NCBI RefSeq assembly: GCF_037482165.1
Contig: NZ_CP148048.1
Span: 1,364,001-1,428,000, forward strand
DNA length: 64,000 bases
From: Parvimonas micra
Lineage (GTDB): Bacteria; Bacillota; Clostridia; Tissierellales; Peptoniphilaceae
Direction: 5' to 3'
Shown: piece after piece, positions 25,032 through 35,400 of the stretch
How the letters are laid out: the number at the start of each line of letters is the position of its first letter
How positions within the stretch are numbered: position 1 is the stretch's first letter
Program-made: the position numbers and the translations under genes
Notes under the pieces: model-generated
The model's database searches: none
Told to the model about the DNA's origin: nothing
The model's input: only the letters and a program-made list of their open reading frames with translations

Positions 25032-25640
25032 TTATTTCACAGTATATCTTAATATTGTTTTCAGTTTATCTTCTGCAGTTCGATTTTTATTATTTAAGTA
25101 TATTTCTGTATGAAGATTTTCACTTCTCTCTAATTTCATTTCACTTGCAAAATTATCCAGTTTTTCAAAGGACTCTATCTCTGTATCAAAACTACCGATA
25201 TGCAAAATCTGAATTGACTTTTTACTCTCAATACAATCAAAACTTACTTCATCATATAATTCGTTTGGCTTTTTCTTTTTCACTTTTTCAAAAGCTAACT
25301 CAAAAATTTCCTTTGTAATAAAATAAGGTTGTTTAATCATAATTGTATATTTCAATTTATTCTTATCAAATTCCTCATCATCTGATTTCTTCCAAATTCC
25401 CTCTAGTGGAAATACAGTAAAATCAGAGTATTCCAGTTCTTCTTTTTTCATATTTTTAAATAACATCTTTATTCCATATGCTAGAGAGTACAAAGCAGAA
25501 ACCCTATTGGAAAAGTCGCTCTCATTTGGATTACCCTCTCCCTTAATCATAATATAATATGCACTTGGAACTTCAATCAATTGTGGTTTTTGTTTAACAC
25601 CATATAAATATTTTTCGCTTTTCTTCCATTCGTATTTCAT
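25032..25640 (-). CDS. GyrI-like small-molecule-binding protein
   Basis: A 202-residue protein with the GyrI-like (SOUL/BmrR ligand-domain) pattern. It begins MKYEWKKSEKYLYGVKQKPQ, followed by EVPSAYYIMIKGEGNP, then YTIMIKQPYFITKEIFELA and a C-terminal TEIYLNNKNRTAEDKLKTIL. This arrangement without a DNA-binding domain is common in stand-alone GyrI-like proteins of Firmicutes. It lies directly downstream of the WYL regulator gene. A TGACA-N5-TGTCA operator (25688-25702) overlaps that gene's stop codon. Ligand unknown. Confidence 0.85.
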   Translation of the reverse strand: MKYEWKKSEKYLYGVKQKPQLIEVPSAYYIMIKGEGNPNESDFSNRVSALYSLAYGIKMLFKNMKKEELEYSDFTVFPLEGIWKKSDDEEFDKNKLKYTIMIKQPYFITKEIFELAFEKVKKKKPNELYDEVSFDCIESKKSIQILHIGSFDTEIESFEKLDNFASEMKLERSENLHTEIYLNNKNRTAEDKLKTILRYTVK

Positions 25641-25686
25641 AGTAAACCTCCTTTGTATCTTATATATTAATTATACAAAAGATTAC

Positions 25687-25703
25687 ATGACACCTCTTGT
25701 CAT
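25687..25703. promoter_or_regulatory. WYL-regulator operator, site 2
   Basis: ATGACA-N5-TGTCAT, a perfect inverted repeat overlapping the stop codon of the WYL regulator gene and preceding the GyrI-like gene. On the minus strand it shares the 13-base word TATAATATGACAA with site 1. Confidence 0.6.
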
Positions 25704-26596
25704 ATTATATATTTTTTAGACATTTTACTTATCTTATCTCTAATTTTATTTCTAATTTCTATAGGAGCTAAAACTTCTACGGATTCTCCAAAAGAGAAAA
25801 TATAATTATAAAGATTATAGTCATTCGGAAGCTCTATTTCTGCATATAAATTACCTTTTTCATCTTCTTTAATATCTCTCATTTCATCATAAATCCTAAA
25901 AGCTACTTTTCTATCAAATTTTAATTTAACACGGACAGTATCTTTATATTCCATTTCTTTTATTAGCACAACATCTTCAAAACTTTCTTCAAAATTTTCA
26001 TCAAGAATTTTTAAATCCCTAATCCTTGATAATTTAAAATATCGAAATTCTTTTCGAAGTAAACAAAAGGCATAGACATACCAATCCCAACCCTTAAATA
26101 AGAGTCTAATTGGCTTTACTTCTCTACTTGTCTCTTTTTCATTGCTTGAAAAATATGTAAAGCTAATAATATTTTTATTTATAATTGCTGATTTTATATC
26201 ATTAAATAACTCGTCATATTCATTATCTTTTTGCCAATTTGTAAAATCAACTTCAATCCAATTTGTATTTTTAATTTTGAAAAAGGCAGATAATTTTGTT
26301 AATAGCTCATTTTCATATTGTTTATTTATTCCCTCTAAACCTTTTAATGCAACTAAAATCTGTTCCTGTTCTTTTTCAGAAAGCAAAGATTTTTTTAACA
26401 CAAAATCATCTGCTATCTCTATTCCTCCACCTTTTCCCTGAGTGGCATAAATCGGGATTCCAGCAGAGCTAATCACATCAATATCTCGATATATTGTCCT
26501 CACTGATACTTCAAATTTTTCAGAAAGTTCATTTGCTGTAACTTTTCCTTTTTCCAAAATATAATATAAAATTCTAAATAATCTGCTATCTCTCAT
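25700..26596 (-). CDS. WYL-domain (YafY-type) transcriptional regulator
   Basis: A 298-residue regulator. The N-terminal HTH_11 winged helix is at residues 5-60 (TANELSEKFEVSVRTIYRDI). A WYL domain at about 140-215 follows (FKGWDWYVYAFCLLRKEFRY, then KLSRI) with a WCX-type C-terminal extension. The WYL family senses ligands, in known cases single-stranded DNA or nucleotides. An operator, TGACA-N5-TGTCA, overlaps its own -35 and recurs before the next gene. It therefore probably regulates itself and the GyrI/ClbS/radical SAM genes downstream. Confidence 0.9.
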   Translation of the reverse strand: MRDSRLFRILYYILEKGKVTANELSEKFEVSVRTIYRDIDVISSAGIPIYATQGKGGGIEIADDFVLKKSLLSEKEQEQILVALKGLEGINKQYENELLTKLSAFFKIKNTNWIEVDFTNWQKDNEYDELFNDIKSAIINKNIISFTYFSSNEKETSREVKPIRLLFKGWDWYVYAFCLLRKEFRYFKLSRIRDLKILDENFEESFEDVVLIKEMEYKDTVRVKLKFDRKVAFRIYDEMRDIKEDEKGNLYAEIELPNDYNLYNYIFSFGESVEVLAPIEIRNKIRDKISKMSKKYII

Positions 26597-26617
26597 TTCT
26601 TAACATCACCTATGACT

Positions 26618-26646
26618 ATTATATCACAACCTGACATTAATTGTCA
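26618..26646 (-). promoter_or_regulatory. WYL regulator promoter and operator, site 1
   Basis: On the minus strand TGACAA (26646-26641), 17 bp, TATAAT (26623-26618). The inverted repeat TGACATTAATTGTCA (26632-26646) covers the -35 and spacer, as expected for autoregulation. Confidence 0.6.
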
Positions 26647-26670
26647 TATTATAGAATTTGAAAGAAAAAA

Positions 26671-26699
26671 AACAGTAAATATTTTTCAATTTACTGTTT
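26671..26699 (-). terminator. Terminator of the flavin reductase gene
   Basis: AACAGTAAAT pairs with ATTTACTGTT; on the minus strand a run of eight T follows. Confidence 0.75.
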
Positions 26700-26741
26700 C
26701 TTAATTTACTATAATTTATTATTTTATATTGGCAAAAAGAT

Positions 26742-27305
26742 TTATCTAAGTTTTAATCCATCTTTATATGCTTCGCCAACTCTTCCACTTACTTTATAAT
26801 AACCATTTGTATAAGGATCAAAAGCAATTGCTTCTAGTGAGTCAATATCCACCTTATCTCCCTTTAAATTTGCTTCTTCAACAGAAGTTCTAACTACTTT
26901 CCCAATAACTCCAAGACCAGTAGTATCGCTTTGATATTCTACGAATTCACATTCTATTGCAATTGGAAATTCATTGATAATAGGAGCATCCACAATTTCT
27001 GATTTTGTAAAAGTCATACCTGACTTTGCAAACTTATCTTTTTCTTCTTTTCCACTAACTACACCAAACCAATCTGCTTCAACCACATGTTTTGCATCAG
27101 CTATATGAATGACGAATCCTTTACGTTTCTTTATATTTTCTACAGTTTTATGACCTTCACTTAAATTTAAAGCTACCATATCATAAGAAACCATAGTTCC
27201 CCAAGCTGCATTCATCACATCAACTGTCCCATCTTCATTAAAAGTAGATACCATTAATACTGGCATAGGGAAAATAGCATGTGTTGTTTTAATTTGTTTT
27301 TTCAT
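26742..27305 (-). CDS. Flavin reductase-like domain protein
   Basis: A 187-residue FMN-binding split-barrel protein. It begins with a short lead into FPMPVLMVSTFNEDGTVDVM, then NAAWGTMVSYDMVALNLS and the HKTVENIKKRKGFVIHI block that binds FMN in this family. DWFGVVSGKEEKDKF and FPIAIECEFVEY follow. Relatives reduce flavin or act as small NAD(P)H/flavin oxidoreductases in anaerobes. AGGAGG precedes the ATG. Single gene with its own terminator; physiological electron partner unknown. Confidence 0.88.
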   Translation of the reverse strand: MKKQIKTTHAIFPMPVLMVSTFNEDGTVDVMNAAWGTMVSYDMVALNLSEGHKTVENIKKRKGFVIHIADAKHVVEADWFGVVSGKEEKDKFAKSGMTFTKSEIVDAPIINEFPIAIECEFVEYQSDTTGLGVIGKVVRTSVEEANLKGDKVDIDSLEAIAFDPYTNGYYKVSGRVGEAYKDGLKLR

Positions 27306-27428
27306 TTTGAATTCCTCCTTATACTTTTTATTAAAAAATTCAAATTTTTTAACAAATTTTAAATTACTTATTCTTTTCTACTAATAGTTAAAGCTAATTT
27401 ATTAGTTGTTCTTGCTTAATAAATCATA

Positions 27429-27893
27429 TTATTGTACTTTTTCTATCATTTCTTTAGGAAAAAGTTCAAAAAGTTTTTCCATAAATAATTCTAAATCTTT
27501 TATATTATTACTTTTTACAATAATACTATCACCTTTACAGTTAAATATATACCCAAAATATTTACCCTTTACAAAAAATGAATTAATCAGTATTGGCTCT
27601 ATCTCGTTTATTTCAGAAAAATATAACTTCTTTTCCTTATTATTTCTTTTAAATACAATGCCATTTTCAAAAAGAACAATTTCACTCCATAGTTCAAATT
27701 CTGACGGTAATATAAATTTTCTACTACTTTTTGATACAAATAGCTTTTTTCCAAGTGGTTCGGAAGATAAATTATTATTATTTAAAGTTAGTCTTTTTAA
27801 ATTATATTTTTTTGCTTTTGGAGGATTAAACATTAAATATAAAAACGCTAATCCAAGTAAAATTAATATCCCTAAAATAATAAACTTGTACAT
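27429..27893 (-). CDS. Small membrane-anchored protein of unknown function
   Basis: A 154-residue protein with one N-terminal membrane helix (YKFIILGILILLGLAFLYLM). A beta-rich soluble domain follows, including IVLFENGIVFKRNNKEKKLY and FSEINEIEPI, which resembles the PH-like domains of bacterial YcxB/YdbT-type proteins. No catalytic motif is seen. It lies 10 bp downstream of the methyltransferase gene and is probably co-transcribed. I do not recognise a specific family. Confidence 0.65.
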   Translation of the reverse strand: MYKFIILGILILLGLAFLYLMFNPPKAKKYNLKRLTLNNNNLSSEPLGKKLFVSKSSRKFILPSEFELWSEIVLFENGIVFKRNNKEKKLYFSEINEIEPILINSFFVKGKYFGYIFNCKGDSIIVKSNNIKDLELFMEKLFELFPKEMIEKVQ

Positions 27894-27903
27894 AACTTCT
27901 CCA

Positions 27904-28710
27904 TTAATTTAATTTCAAATGAATAACCTTTGTCCTATTCCACTTATCTGAAAAATACATAAATAGTTTAGTTATTATTTTTGCATTTGAACAGATTTTC
28001 AATGCTCTAGCAAAAAAGCCTTGAACATCTATTAATTTTGTATCAGTTAGCTCTGTAAACTCAGTTACATTGTCAATACTAAAATACATTTGTGCATTTA
28101 CATTACCAGTTTTCTTAACATATCTATTTGCAATTTTAAGTCCTTTTGTGTTAGTTGCATCAAAGACCAACTCTCCTTTGGGAAGAAGAGATTTCATTTT
28201 TTTAACCATTTCCACAATTTTTTCTTTATTAAAATATTGATAAACTCCAGAAACTGCAATCATAGTTGGCAATTCTGTATCTATTTCTTTTATCCATTCA
28301 AGAGTAAACATATCTCCGGAAATAAGCTTTTCGTTCTCGGCATTTCCGAGAATTCTATTTCTAATTTCTATAACGCTAGGTAAATCTACTTGATAGAAAT
28401 TAGCTTTTTTATTGTTAATTCTATTGTAAGCAGTCTCTAGTCCTGCACCTAAAAATACAACATTACAATTCTCATTTTCTTCAAGAAATTTAATTATCTT
28501 TTTATCTATTACATCTTGTCTACAAACACTTGCCATATGAAAATATTCACTAGCATTTTTTTCAATAAGATTTGTAGGAATATATTGCTTTAATGACAAT
28601 GCTTTTTCATCATAAAAATAGTTTGGAAATTTTTCAGAAGCAAATATTCTTGCAACAAGAGGAATATATAAAGTATCTTCAACACCGCTAAGTAAATTCT
28701 CCTTATTCAT
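27904..28710 (-). CDS. SAM-dependent methyltransferase (LCM/TcmP type)
   Basis: A 268-residue class I methyltransferase. SAM motif I is NVVFLGAGLETAYNRI, the acidic loop YQVDLPSVIEIR, and a later motif is GELVFDATNTKGLKI. This order, with an N-terminal helical lid containing DTLYIPLVARI, matches the leucine carboxyl methyltransferase/TcmP-like family. That group methylates small molecules or carboxyl groups in bacteria. An AGGAGA-type site precedes the ATG. Substrate unknown. Confidence 0.85.
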   Translation of the reverse strand: MNKENLLSGVEDTLYIPLVARIFASEKFPNYFYDEKALSLKQYIPTNLIEKNASEYFHMASVCRQDVIDKKIIKFLEENENCNVVFLGAGLETAYNRINNKKANFYQVDLPSVIEIRNRILGNAENEKLISGDMFTLEWIKEIDTELPTMIAVSGVYQYFNKEKIVEMVKKMKSLLPKGELVFDATNTKGLKIANRYVKKTGNVNAQMYFSIDNVTEFTELTDTKLIDVQGFFARALKICSNAKIITKLFMYFSDKWNRTKVIHLKLN

Positions 28711-28836
28711 ATTCTCTCCTTTCTAATTATCATCTTTTACTATATTTTACTACAATTTGATATGGTCTTTCAAGTAAAAATTTTAATGCTGTTAACTAAT
28801 CATTTAATCTAAACAATATATTTTTTGTTACAAAAA

Positions 28837-28863
28837 AGAAGAGCATCTTTTTGATGCTCTTCT
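28837..28863 (-). terminator. Terminator of the CnaB surface-protein gene
   Basis: Perfect arms AGAAGAGCATC and GATGCTCTTCT, with six T on the minus strand, 65 bp after the stop codon. Confidence 0.8.
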
Positions 28864-28927
28864 CGTAACAGTATCTCTACCTACTAAATATTCAATTATC
28901 TTTTACTATTTAAAAGAATTTCTAAAA

Positions 28928-31900
28928 TTAATCTTCTTTTTTCTTTCTTCTAAATCCTGCAAATAAAACAGCTCCTGATAATCCAACTAAAGCAGTATAT
29001 AGAACTGAAGAACTTCTTAATCCTGTTTGTGGTACTCTTGGTTTAGGTTTATTTGGTGTTCTTACATTAGTTACTACAAAACCTTCTTTTACATTTCCTG
29101 TAATAACTGTCTTATATCCATTACCAACTTCAACTTCCTTGATTGTATATTCAATTTTCTTTCCATCTTTATATTCATCAAGGCCTGTGAAATTTCCTGT
29201 CCACTTATTATCTTTAGATAATTTAAGTGTCTTTCCTGTTTCTTTTCCGTCAGCAAGTAACTTAATTGTTACACTATTAGGTCTCTTCTTATCTTGGTCA
29301 TTTTTATCATCCCAAGCTTTTGTTACTTGAACAGATGTCTTTCCTGGAGTGTATGAATTCTTAACATTGTAGTCTTTAACTTCTGTAGTATATCCTTCTA
29401 CCTTTTCTTCTGAAATAGTGTAGTTGATTTCTTTTCCGCCTTCATACTTGTCTAGATTTTCAAATTTCCATTTCCAACCTTCTGCTTCTGTAACTTTCTT
29501 AGAGCCTACTTTCTTTCCATTTCTTAATAGATTGATTGTAATTTCTGTAGGTCTCTTTCCGTCTTGGTTATTTGCATCATCCCAAGTCTTTGAACCTTCA
29601 ACAGATATTTTTTCAGTTTCTCTTGTATTAGTTACTGTAAATCCATTTTCTGCAGTTCCAGTAACAACACTTACATAACCATCTTTAAGAGCTTCTTCCT
29701 TGATTGTATATTCGATTTTCTTTCCATCTTTATATTCATCAAGATCAGTGAAACTTCCTGTCCACTTATTATCTTTAGATAATTTAAGTGTCTTTCCTGT
29801 TTCTTTTCCATCAGCAAGTAATTTAATTGTTACGCTTTCAGGTCTCTTTCCATCTTGGTTATCTTTATCTGCCCAAGCTTTTGTTACTTGTATAGCTGTT
29901 TTTCCTGGAGTGTATGAATTCTTAACATCATATCCTTTTACTTCTGTAGTATATCCTTCTACTTTTTCTTCTGAAATAGTGTAGTTGATTTCTTGCCCAT
30001 TTTCATATTTGTCAAGATTTTCAAATTTCCACTTCCAACCTTCAGCTTCTGTAACTTTCTTTGAATCTATTTTTGTTCCATTCTTTAATAGATTAATTGT
30101 TATTTCTTTAGGTCTCTTTCCATCTTGATTGTTATTGTCATTCCAAGTCTTTGAGCCTTCTACAGATGTCTTTTCTGTTTCTCTCTTGTTTATTACATTA
30201 AATCCTGTTTCTGAAGTTTGTGCAATAAATCCTGAATATCCATTGCCAACATCTTCTTCTTCGATTGAATAAACAATTTTCTTTCCGTCTTTGTATTCGT
30301 CAAGTCCAGTAAAGCTTCCTGTCCAATTATTTGTTTTTGTTAAAGTAAGAGTCTTATCTGTTGCAACTCCATCAGCTAATAACTTAATTGTTACACTTTC
30401 AGGTCTCTTTCCGTCTTGATTTTCTTTATCTTCCCAAGCTTTTGTTACTTGAATACTTGTCTTGCTAGGTGTGTAAGAATTCTTGATATTATGTCCATTT
30501 ATTTCTGTACTATATCCATCTACTTTTTCTTCTGAAACAGTATAATTAATCTTCTTACCTGTCTTTACATTGTATTCATCAACATTTTCAAAAGTATAAT
30601 TCCAGTTACCATCACCATCTGGAGTTACTTCTTTTGTTTGAACTACTTTCTTATCATCATCAAGTAAATTTACTTTGATTTTTGCAGGTCTCTTTCCGTC
30701 TTGGTTATTTGAATCATCCCAAGTCTTTTTACCAGAAATATTAATCTTAATTCTCTTATTAGTAATTGTCTGTATTGCTCCACCTTTAGGTGATACTATC
30801 AATGTAAATTCTTCTTCATTTAAAAGATATCCAGTAGGAGCAGTTTTTTCTTTTACTTTATAAGTTCCTGAAGTAAGAGAACTAGAAGTTATAGTTCCAT
30901 CAGCACCTGTTTTTAATTCAAACTTCTTTCCATCTGGAGCTGTAACTTCGAAAACTGCATTTGCTAATTTAATTGTATTATCTTCAGCATCAACCTTGAT
31001 TAATTTAATCTTATTAGCTAAATTACCTGTTCCAGAACCACCAGATTCTGCAGAAATATGGGTTCCACTTGTAGTTGTATTAACTTCATTTGAAGTAATT
31101 TTTACATTATTATGAAGTGTAGTTCCCGGTGTATAAGTTGTTTTGTAAATAAGACGATATTGGTCACCCTTTACTTCCCCTAAATTAATTGTAAATGTCT
31201 TTTTATCAGCAGAAAGTGTGAGTTTGCCATCCAAATTTACATTTTCATAAACTTTTGAATAATCTCCTATACTATTATATTCAACACGAACTAATTTAAA
31301 ACTACCCGGAATATATGTTTCATCTCCAGTTCCACCAGTTAAATGGTCAGTTATAACTGCATTAGTCAAATGTGCTTTTTTGTAGTTAACTCTAACCCAC
31401 CATTCTGCTTCATTCGCATTAGCTCCGGATTGTCCCCATTTAGCAAGCATTTCATCTTTTGGTAATTCTTTTGGCCCTTCTACAGTTATCTCTGTAGGAG
31501 TAACTTTACCATTAACTGTAATGTCAAATTTGTTCTTTTCATTTTTCTTAACTTGTTCTTTATCAAATAGTGCAGCTAAACGTACATTTCCTTTAACATT
31601 TTCTTTACCTTTAACCCATTTTGTAAAAGTAACTCGAACCTTTCCACCTTTATCGCCAGGTCCAGGGATAACCTTAGCTTTTGCAATAACAGTCTTACCA
31701 TCTTCACCATAAATATTAAATTCTGTTGCTGTTGTATCAGAAGGGAATTTCATCTTATCTGGCAATGTAATATCAAAATAATCTCCCTCGTTCAGATTTG
31801 CTCCGTTTGAACTAGCATCCCAATCCATATTTAAGTAGAATCTATCACTCACAAATACTTTATCTACTTTTTGTCCACTTAAATTTTGAATTTCAAACTT

Positions 31901-32017
31901 TTTAATTGTTGCTTCAACTGGCTTTCCTTCGGCAACAACAGTTGAACTAACTACTTGAAGAATCATTCCCACAACCATTACTAATGATAATAGGGTTTTA
32001 TAAATTTTTCTTCTCAT
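28928..32017 (-). CDS. Wall-anchored collagen-binding-type adhesin with six CnaB repeats
   Basis: A 1029-residue surface protein. The signal peptide covers residues 1-29, ending near VVAEG. MSCRAMM-like ligand-binding domains span about 35-330 (VFVSDRFYLNMDWDAS, FDITLPDKMKF). A SpaA-type isopeptide domain lies at about 340-425 (VKEKTAPTGYLLNEEEF). Six CnaB stalk domains follow, alternating two subtypes: KTWDD..NQDGKRP and KAW.DK.NQDGKRP. The sorting signal is VPQTG (995-999), then a hydrophobic helix and RRKKKED. It should be displayed by sortase as a fibrous adhesin. Ligand not known. The repeats are also similar in DNA, so copy number may vary between strains. Confidence 0.93.
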   Translation of the reverse strand: MRRKIYKTLLSLVMVVGMILQVVSSTVVAEGKPVEATIKKFEIQNLSGQKVDKVFVSDRFYLNMDWDASSNGANLNEGDYFDITLPDKMKFPSDTTATEFNIYGEDGKTVIAKAKVIPGPGDKGGKVRVTFTKWVKGKENVKGNVRLAALFDKEQVKKNEKNKFDITVNGKVTPTEITVEGPKELPKDEMLAKWGQSGANANEAEWWVRVNYKKAHLTNAVITDHLTGGTGDETYIPGSFKLVRVEYNSIGDYSKVYENVNLDGKLTLSADKKTFTINLGEVKGDQYRLIYKTTYTPGTTLHNNVKITSNEVNTTTSGTHISAESGGSGTGNLANKIKLIKVDAEDNTIKLANAVFEVTAPDGKKFELKTGADGTITSSSLTSGTYKVKEKTAPTGYLLNEEEFTLIVSPKGGAIQTITNKRIKINISGKKTWDDSNNQDGKRPAKIKVNLLDDDKKVVQTKEVTPDGDGNWNYTFENVDEYNVKTGKKINYTVSEEKVDGYSTEINGHNIKNSYTPSKTSIQVTKAWEDKENQDGKRPESVTIKLLADGVATDKTLTLTKTNNWTGSFTGLDEYKDGKKIVYSIEEEDVGNGYSGFIAQTSETGFNVINKRETEKTSVEGSKTWNDNNNQDGKRPKEITINLLKNGTKIDSKKVTEAEGWKWKFENLDKYENGQEINYTISEEKVEGYTTEVKGYDVKNSYTPGKTAIQVTKAWADKDNQDGKRPESVTIKLLADGKETGKTLKLSKDNKWTGSFTDLDEYKDGKKIEYTIKEEALKDGYVSVVTGTAENGFTVTNTRETEKISVEGSKTWDDANNQDGKRPTEITINLLRNGKKVGSKKVTEAEGWKWKFENLDKYEGGKEINYTISEEKVEGYTTEVKDYNVKNSYTPGKTSVQVTKAWDDKNDQDKKRPNSVTIKLLADGKETGKTLKLSKDNKWTGNFTGLDEYKDGKKIEYTIKEVEVGNGYKTVITGNVKEGFVVTNVRTPNKPKPRVPQTGLRSSSVLYTALVGLSGAVLFAGFRRKKKED

Positions 32018-32483
32018 ATAATTTTCTCCTTTCCATAAGAAATCTAAATTAAAAAATTACTAACTTTTCAATTTACATTGCATATAAACTTAGGTTTTAT
32101 CTGCAATGTAAACAATAAAGAAACTCTCCAAATTGCTGAAAATTTATTAATTTAATTAAAATTTTAGTACTTTGTATTATATCACAATTAATTAAAATTG
32201 TCTATACTTCAAGTGGTTTTAAAAAAATAACGACTTTTCTCTTATATTATTCAACAATTGTAGAATTTATATATAAATTTTTAATATTTAGATTAAAATA
32301 TATATTTTTTCACCTACCATTATATATATATATATATATTATGTCAAGTGATTTTAATAATTTAATATAAATAATCTCTATATTATATAAAAATTTAGAA
32401 TAATAAATTATTATACAAAAAAAAATTGGGATTATGCTTCCCAATCTTTTCTTTCTTTTTATCAAATATTAACTTTTAAGAAA
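32018..32483. other. Gap between the two adhesin genes
   Basis: 466 bp without a gene. It holds the leader of the CnaB gene with the 16-base word ATTTCTTATGGAAAGG (minus strand, 32043-32028), shared with the next adhesin. It also has a (TA)n tract of about 19 bp at 32321-32339, and the terminator of the next adhesin at 32425-32445. Confidence 0.6.
32425..32445 (-). terminator. Terminator of the giant adhesin gene
   Basis: ATTGGGA pairs with TCCCAAT (7-base loop), followed by nine T on the minus strand. Confidence 0.75.
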
Positions 32484-35400
32484 CTATTTCTTTCTCTTTC
32501 TTCTATATCTGATCTTCATTCCTCCAAGTGCCCCAGCTGATAATCCTAGTAATACTGTATATAATCCTGTATTTACTCCATATCCTGTCTTTGGTACTTG
32601 TGGTCTTGGTCTTAATGGTGTTGGATTTGTAGTTTCATTTGTTTCATAATTATTATTTCCATCAACTACATTTGCCTTGTTTACTATCTTTTCGCCATTT
32701 ACATCAGAATTTACTTTTACTTTGAAAGTAACTTCGAATGTTTCTCCATCTGCTACCTTTTCCTTAGTCCAAGTAATTTCTCCATCTTTGTAAACTCCGT
32801 TATTATCTGCAGAACCTTCTACATATGTTGTATGTTCCGGAATTCTATCCTTTATTACAACCTTTTGTTCCTTACCTGTTGTATTCTTGTAAGTTACTTT
32901 GTAAAGTAATTCTTGTCCTGCTTTTACTCCCTTACCATCAATACTTGTCTTATCATCTTTACTATCAAAAACATCTTTTACTGGTTTTGTTGGTGTTGGG
33001 TTTGTAGTTTCGTTTGTATCAAAGTTGTTACTTCCATCTACTACATTTGCTTTGTTTACTATCTTTTCACCATTTACATTATCATCAACTTTTACCTTAA
33101 AGCTAACTGTTAAAGTTTCTCCATCTTCTACTTCTTTAACCCACTTTATTGTTCCATCTTTTTCTTTTCCATCATTATCTGCAGAAACGAATTTTGTATG
33201 TTCTGGAATCTTGTCAGTTATTGTTACAGTTTGCTTACTTCCAGTTGTGTTCTTGTAAGTAATTTTGTAAAGTAATTCTTGGCCTGCTTTTACTTCATTG
33301 CCATCAATACTTGTCTTATCATCTTTACTATCAAAAACATCTTTTACTGGTTTTGTTGATGTTGGATTTGTTGTTTCGTTTGTATCAAAGTTGTTACTTC
33401 CATCTACTACATTTGCTTTGTTTACTATCTTTTCGCCATTTACATTTTCATCTACTTTTACTTTGAAAGTAACTTCGAATGTTTCTCCATTAGCTACTTT
33501 TTCTTTTGTCCAAGTGATTTCTCCATCTTTGTAAATTCCGTTATTATCTGCAGAACCTTCTACATAAGTTGTATGTTCTGGAATTCTATCCTTTATTACA
33601 ACTTTTTGGTCTTTTCCTGTAGTATTTGTATAAGTAACTTTATAAAGTAATTCTTGGCCTGCTTTTACTACTTGTCCATCAATACTTACACGATCATTTT
33701 GTGGTTCAAATACATCCTTTACTGGCTTTGTAGGTGTTGGATTTGTTGTTTCATTTGTATCAAAGTTGTTATTTCCATCAACTACATTAGCTTTGTTTAA
33801 AATCTTTTCGCCATTTACATTGTCATTTACTTTTACTTTGAATGTAACTTCAAATGTTTTACCATCAGCTACTTTTTCCTTAGTCCAAGTAATTGTTCCG
33901 TCTTTATATACACCATCATTATCCGCAGAAACAAATGTTGTATGTTCTGGAATCTTATCAGTAATAGTTACTGTTTGTTCTTTTCCAGTAGTATTCTTGT
34001 AAGTAATCTTGTAAAGTAATTCTTGGCCTGCTTTTACTTCATTACCATCGATGCTAGTTTTGTTATCGCTAGGTGCAAAAACATCTTTTACTGGCTTTGT
34101 AGGTGTTGGATTTGTTGTTTCGTTTGTATCAAAGTTGTTACTTCCATCAACTACATTTGCCTTATTTAAAATCTTTTCGCCATTTACATTGTCTTTTACT
34201 TTTACTTTAAATGTAACTTCGAATACTTCTCTATCAGCTACTTTTTCCTTAGTCCAAGTAATTGTTCCATCTTTATATACACCATCATTATCTGCAGAAA
34301 CAAATGTTGTATGTTCTGGAATCTTATCAGTTATTGTTACTTTTTGTTCTTTTCCAGTAGTATTCTTGTAAGTGATTTTGTAAAGTAGTTCTTGGCCTGC
34401 TTTTACTTCATTACCATCAATACTTGTTTTATCATCTTTACTATCAAAAACATCTTTTACTGGCTTTGTAGGTGTTGGATTTGTTGTTTCATTTGTATCA
34501 AAGTTGTTATTTCCATCAACTACATTTGCTTTGTTAAGAATCTTTTCGCCATTTACATCATCATTTACTTTTACTTTGAAAGTAACTTCAAATGTTTCAC
34601 CATCAGCTACTTTTTCTTTAGTCCAAGTAATTGTTCCATCTTTATATACACCATCATTATCCGCAGAAACAAATGTTGTATGTTCTGGAATCTTATCAGT
34701 TATTGTTACTTTTTGTTCTTTTCCAGTAGTATTTGTATAAGTAATCTTGTAAAGTAGTTCTTGACCTGCTTTTACTTCATTACCATCTATACTAGTTTTG
34801 TTATCGCTAGGTGCAAAAACATCTTTTACTGGCTTTGTAGGTGTTGGATCTGTTGTTTCATTTGTATCATAATCATTATTTCCATCAACTACATTTGCCT
34901 TATTTAAAATCTTTTCGCCATTTACATTATCTTTTACTTTTACTTTAAATGTAACTTCGAATGTTTCACCATCTGCTACTTTTTCTTTAGTCCAAGTGAT
35001 TGTTCCATCTTTGAAAATTCCGTTATTATCTGCAGAATTTTCTACATAAGTTGTATGTTCTGGAATCTTATCAGTTATTGTTACTGTTTGTTCTTTTCCA
35101 GTAGTATTCTTGTAAGTAACCTTGTAAAGTAGTTCTTGGCCTGCTTTTACTTCATTACCATCAATACTAGTTTTGTTATCACTAGGAGCAAAAACATCTT
35201 TTACCGGCTTTGTAGGTGTTGGGTTTGTAGTTTCATTTGTATCATAACTATTGTTTCCATCAACTACATTTGCTTTGTTAAGAATCTTTTCACCATTTAC
35301 ATTATCATTTACTTTTACTTTAAATGTAACTGTTAAAGAATCTCCATTTTCAACATCTTTAACCCACGTAATAGTTCCAGAATTTTCTTTTCCATCATTA

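Noticed and set aside
26142-26441. Open frame antisense to the WYL regulator
   Set aside because: No domain or ribosome site; antisense shadow.
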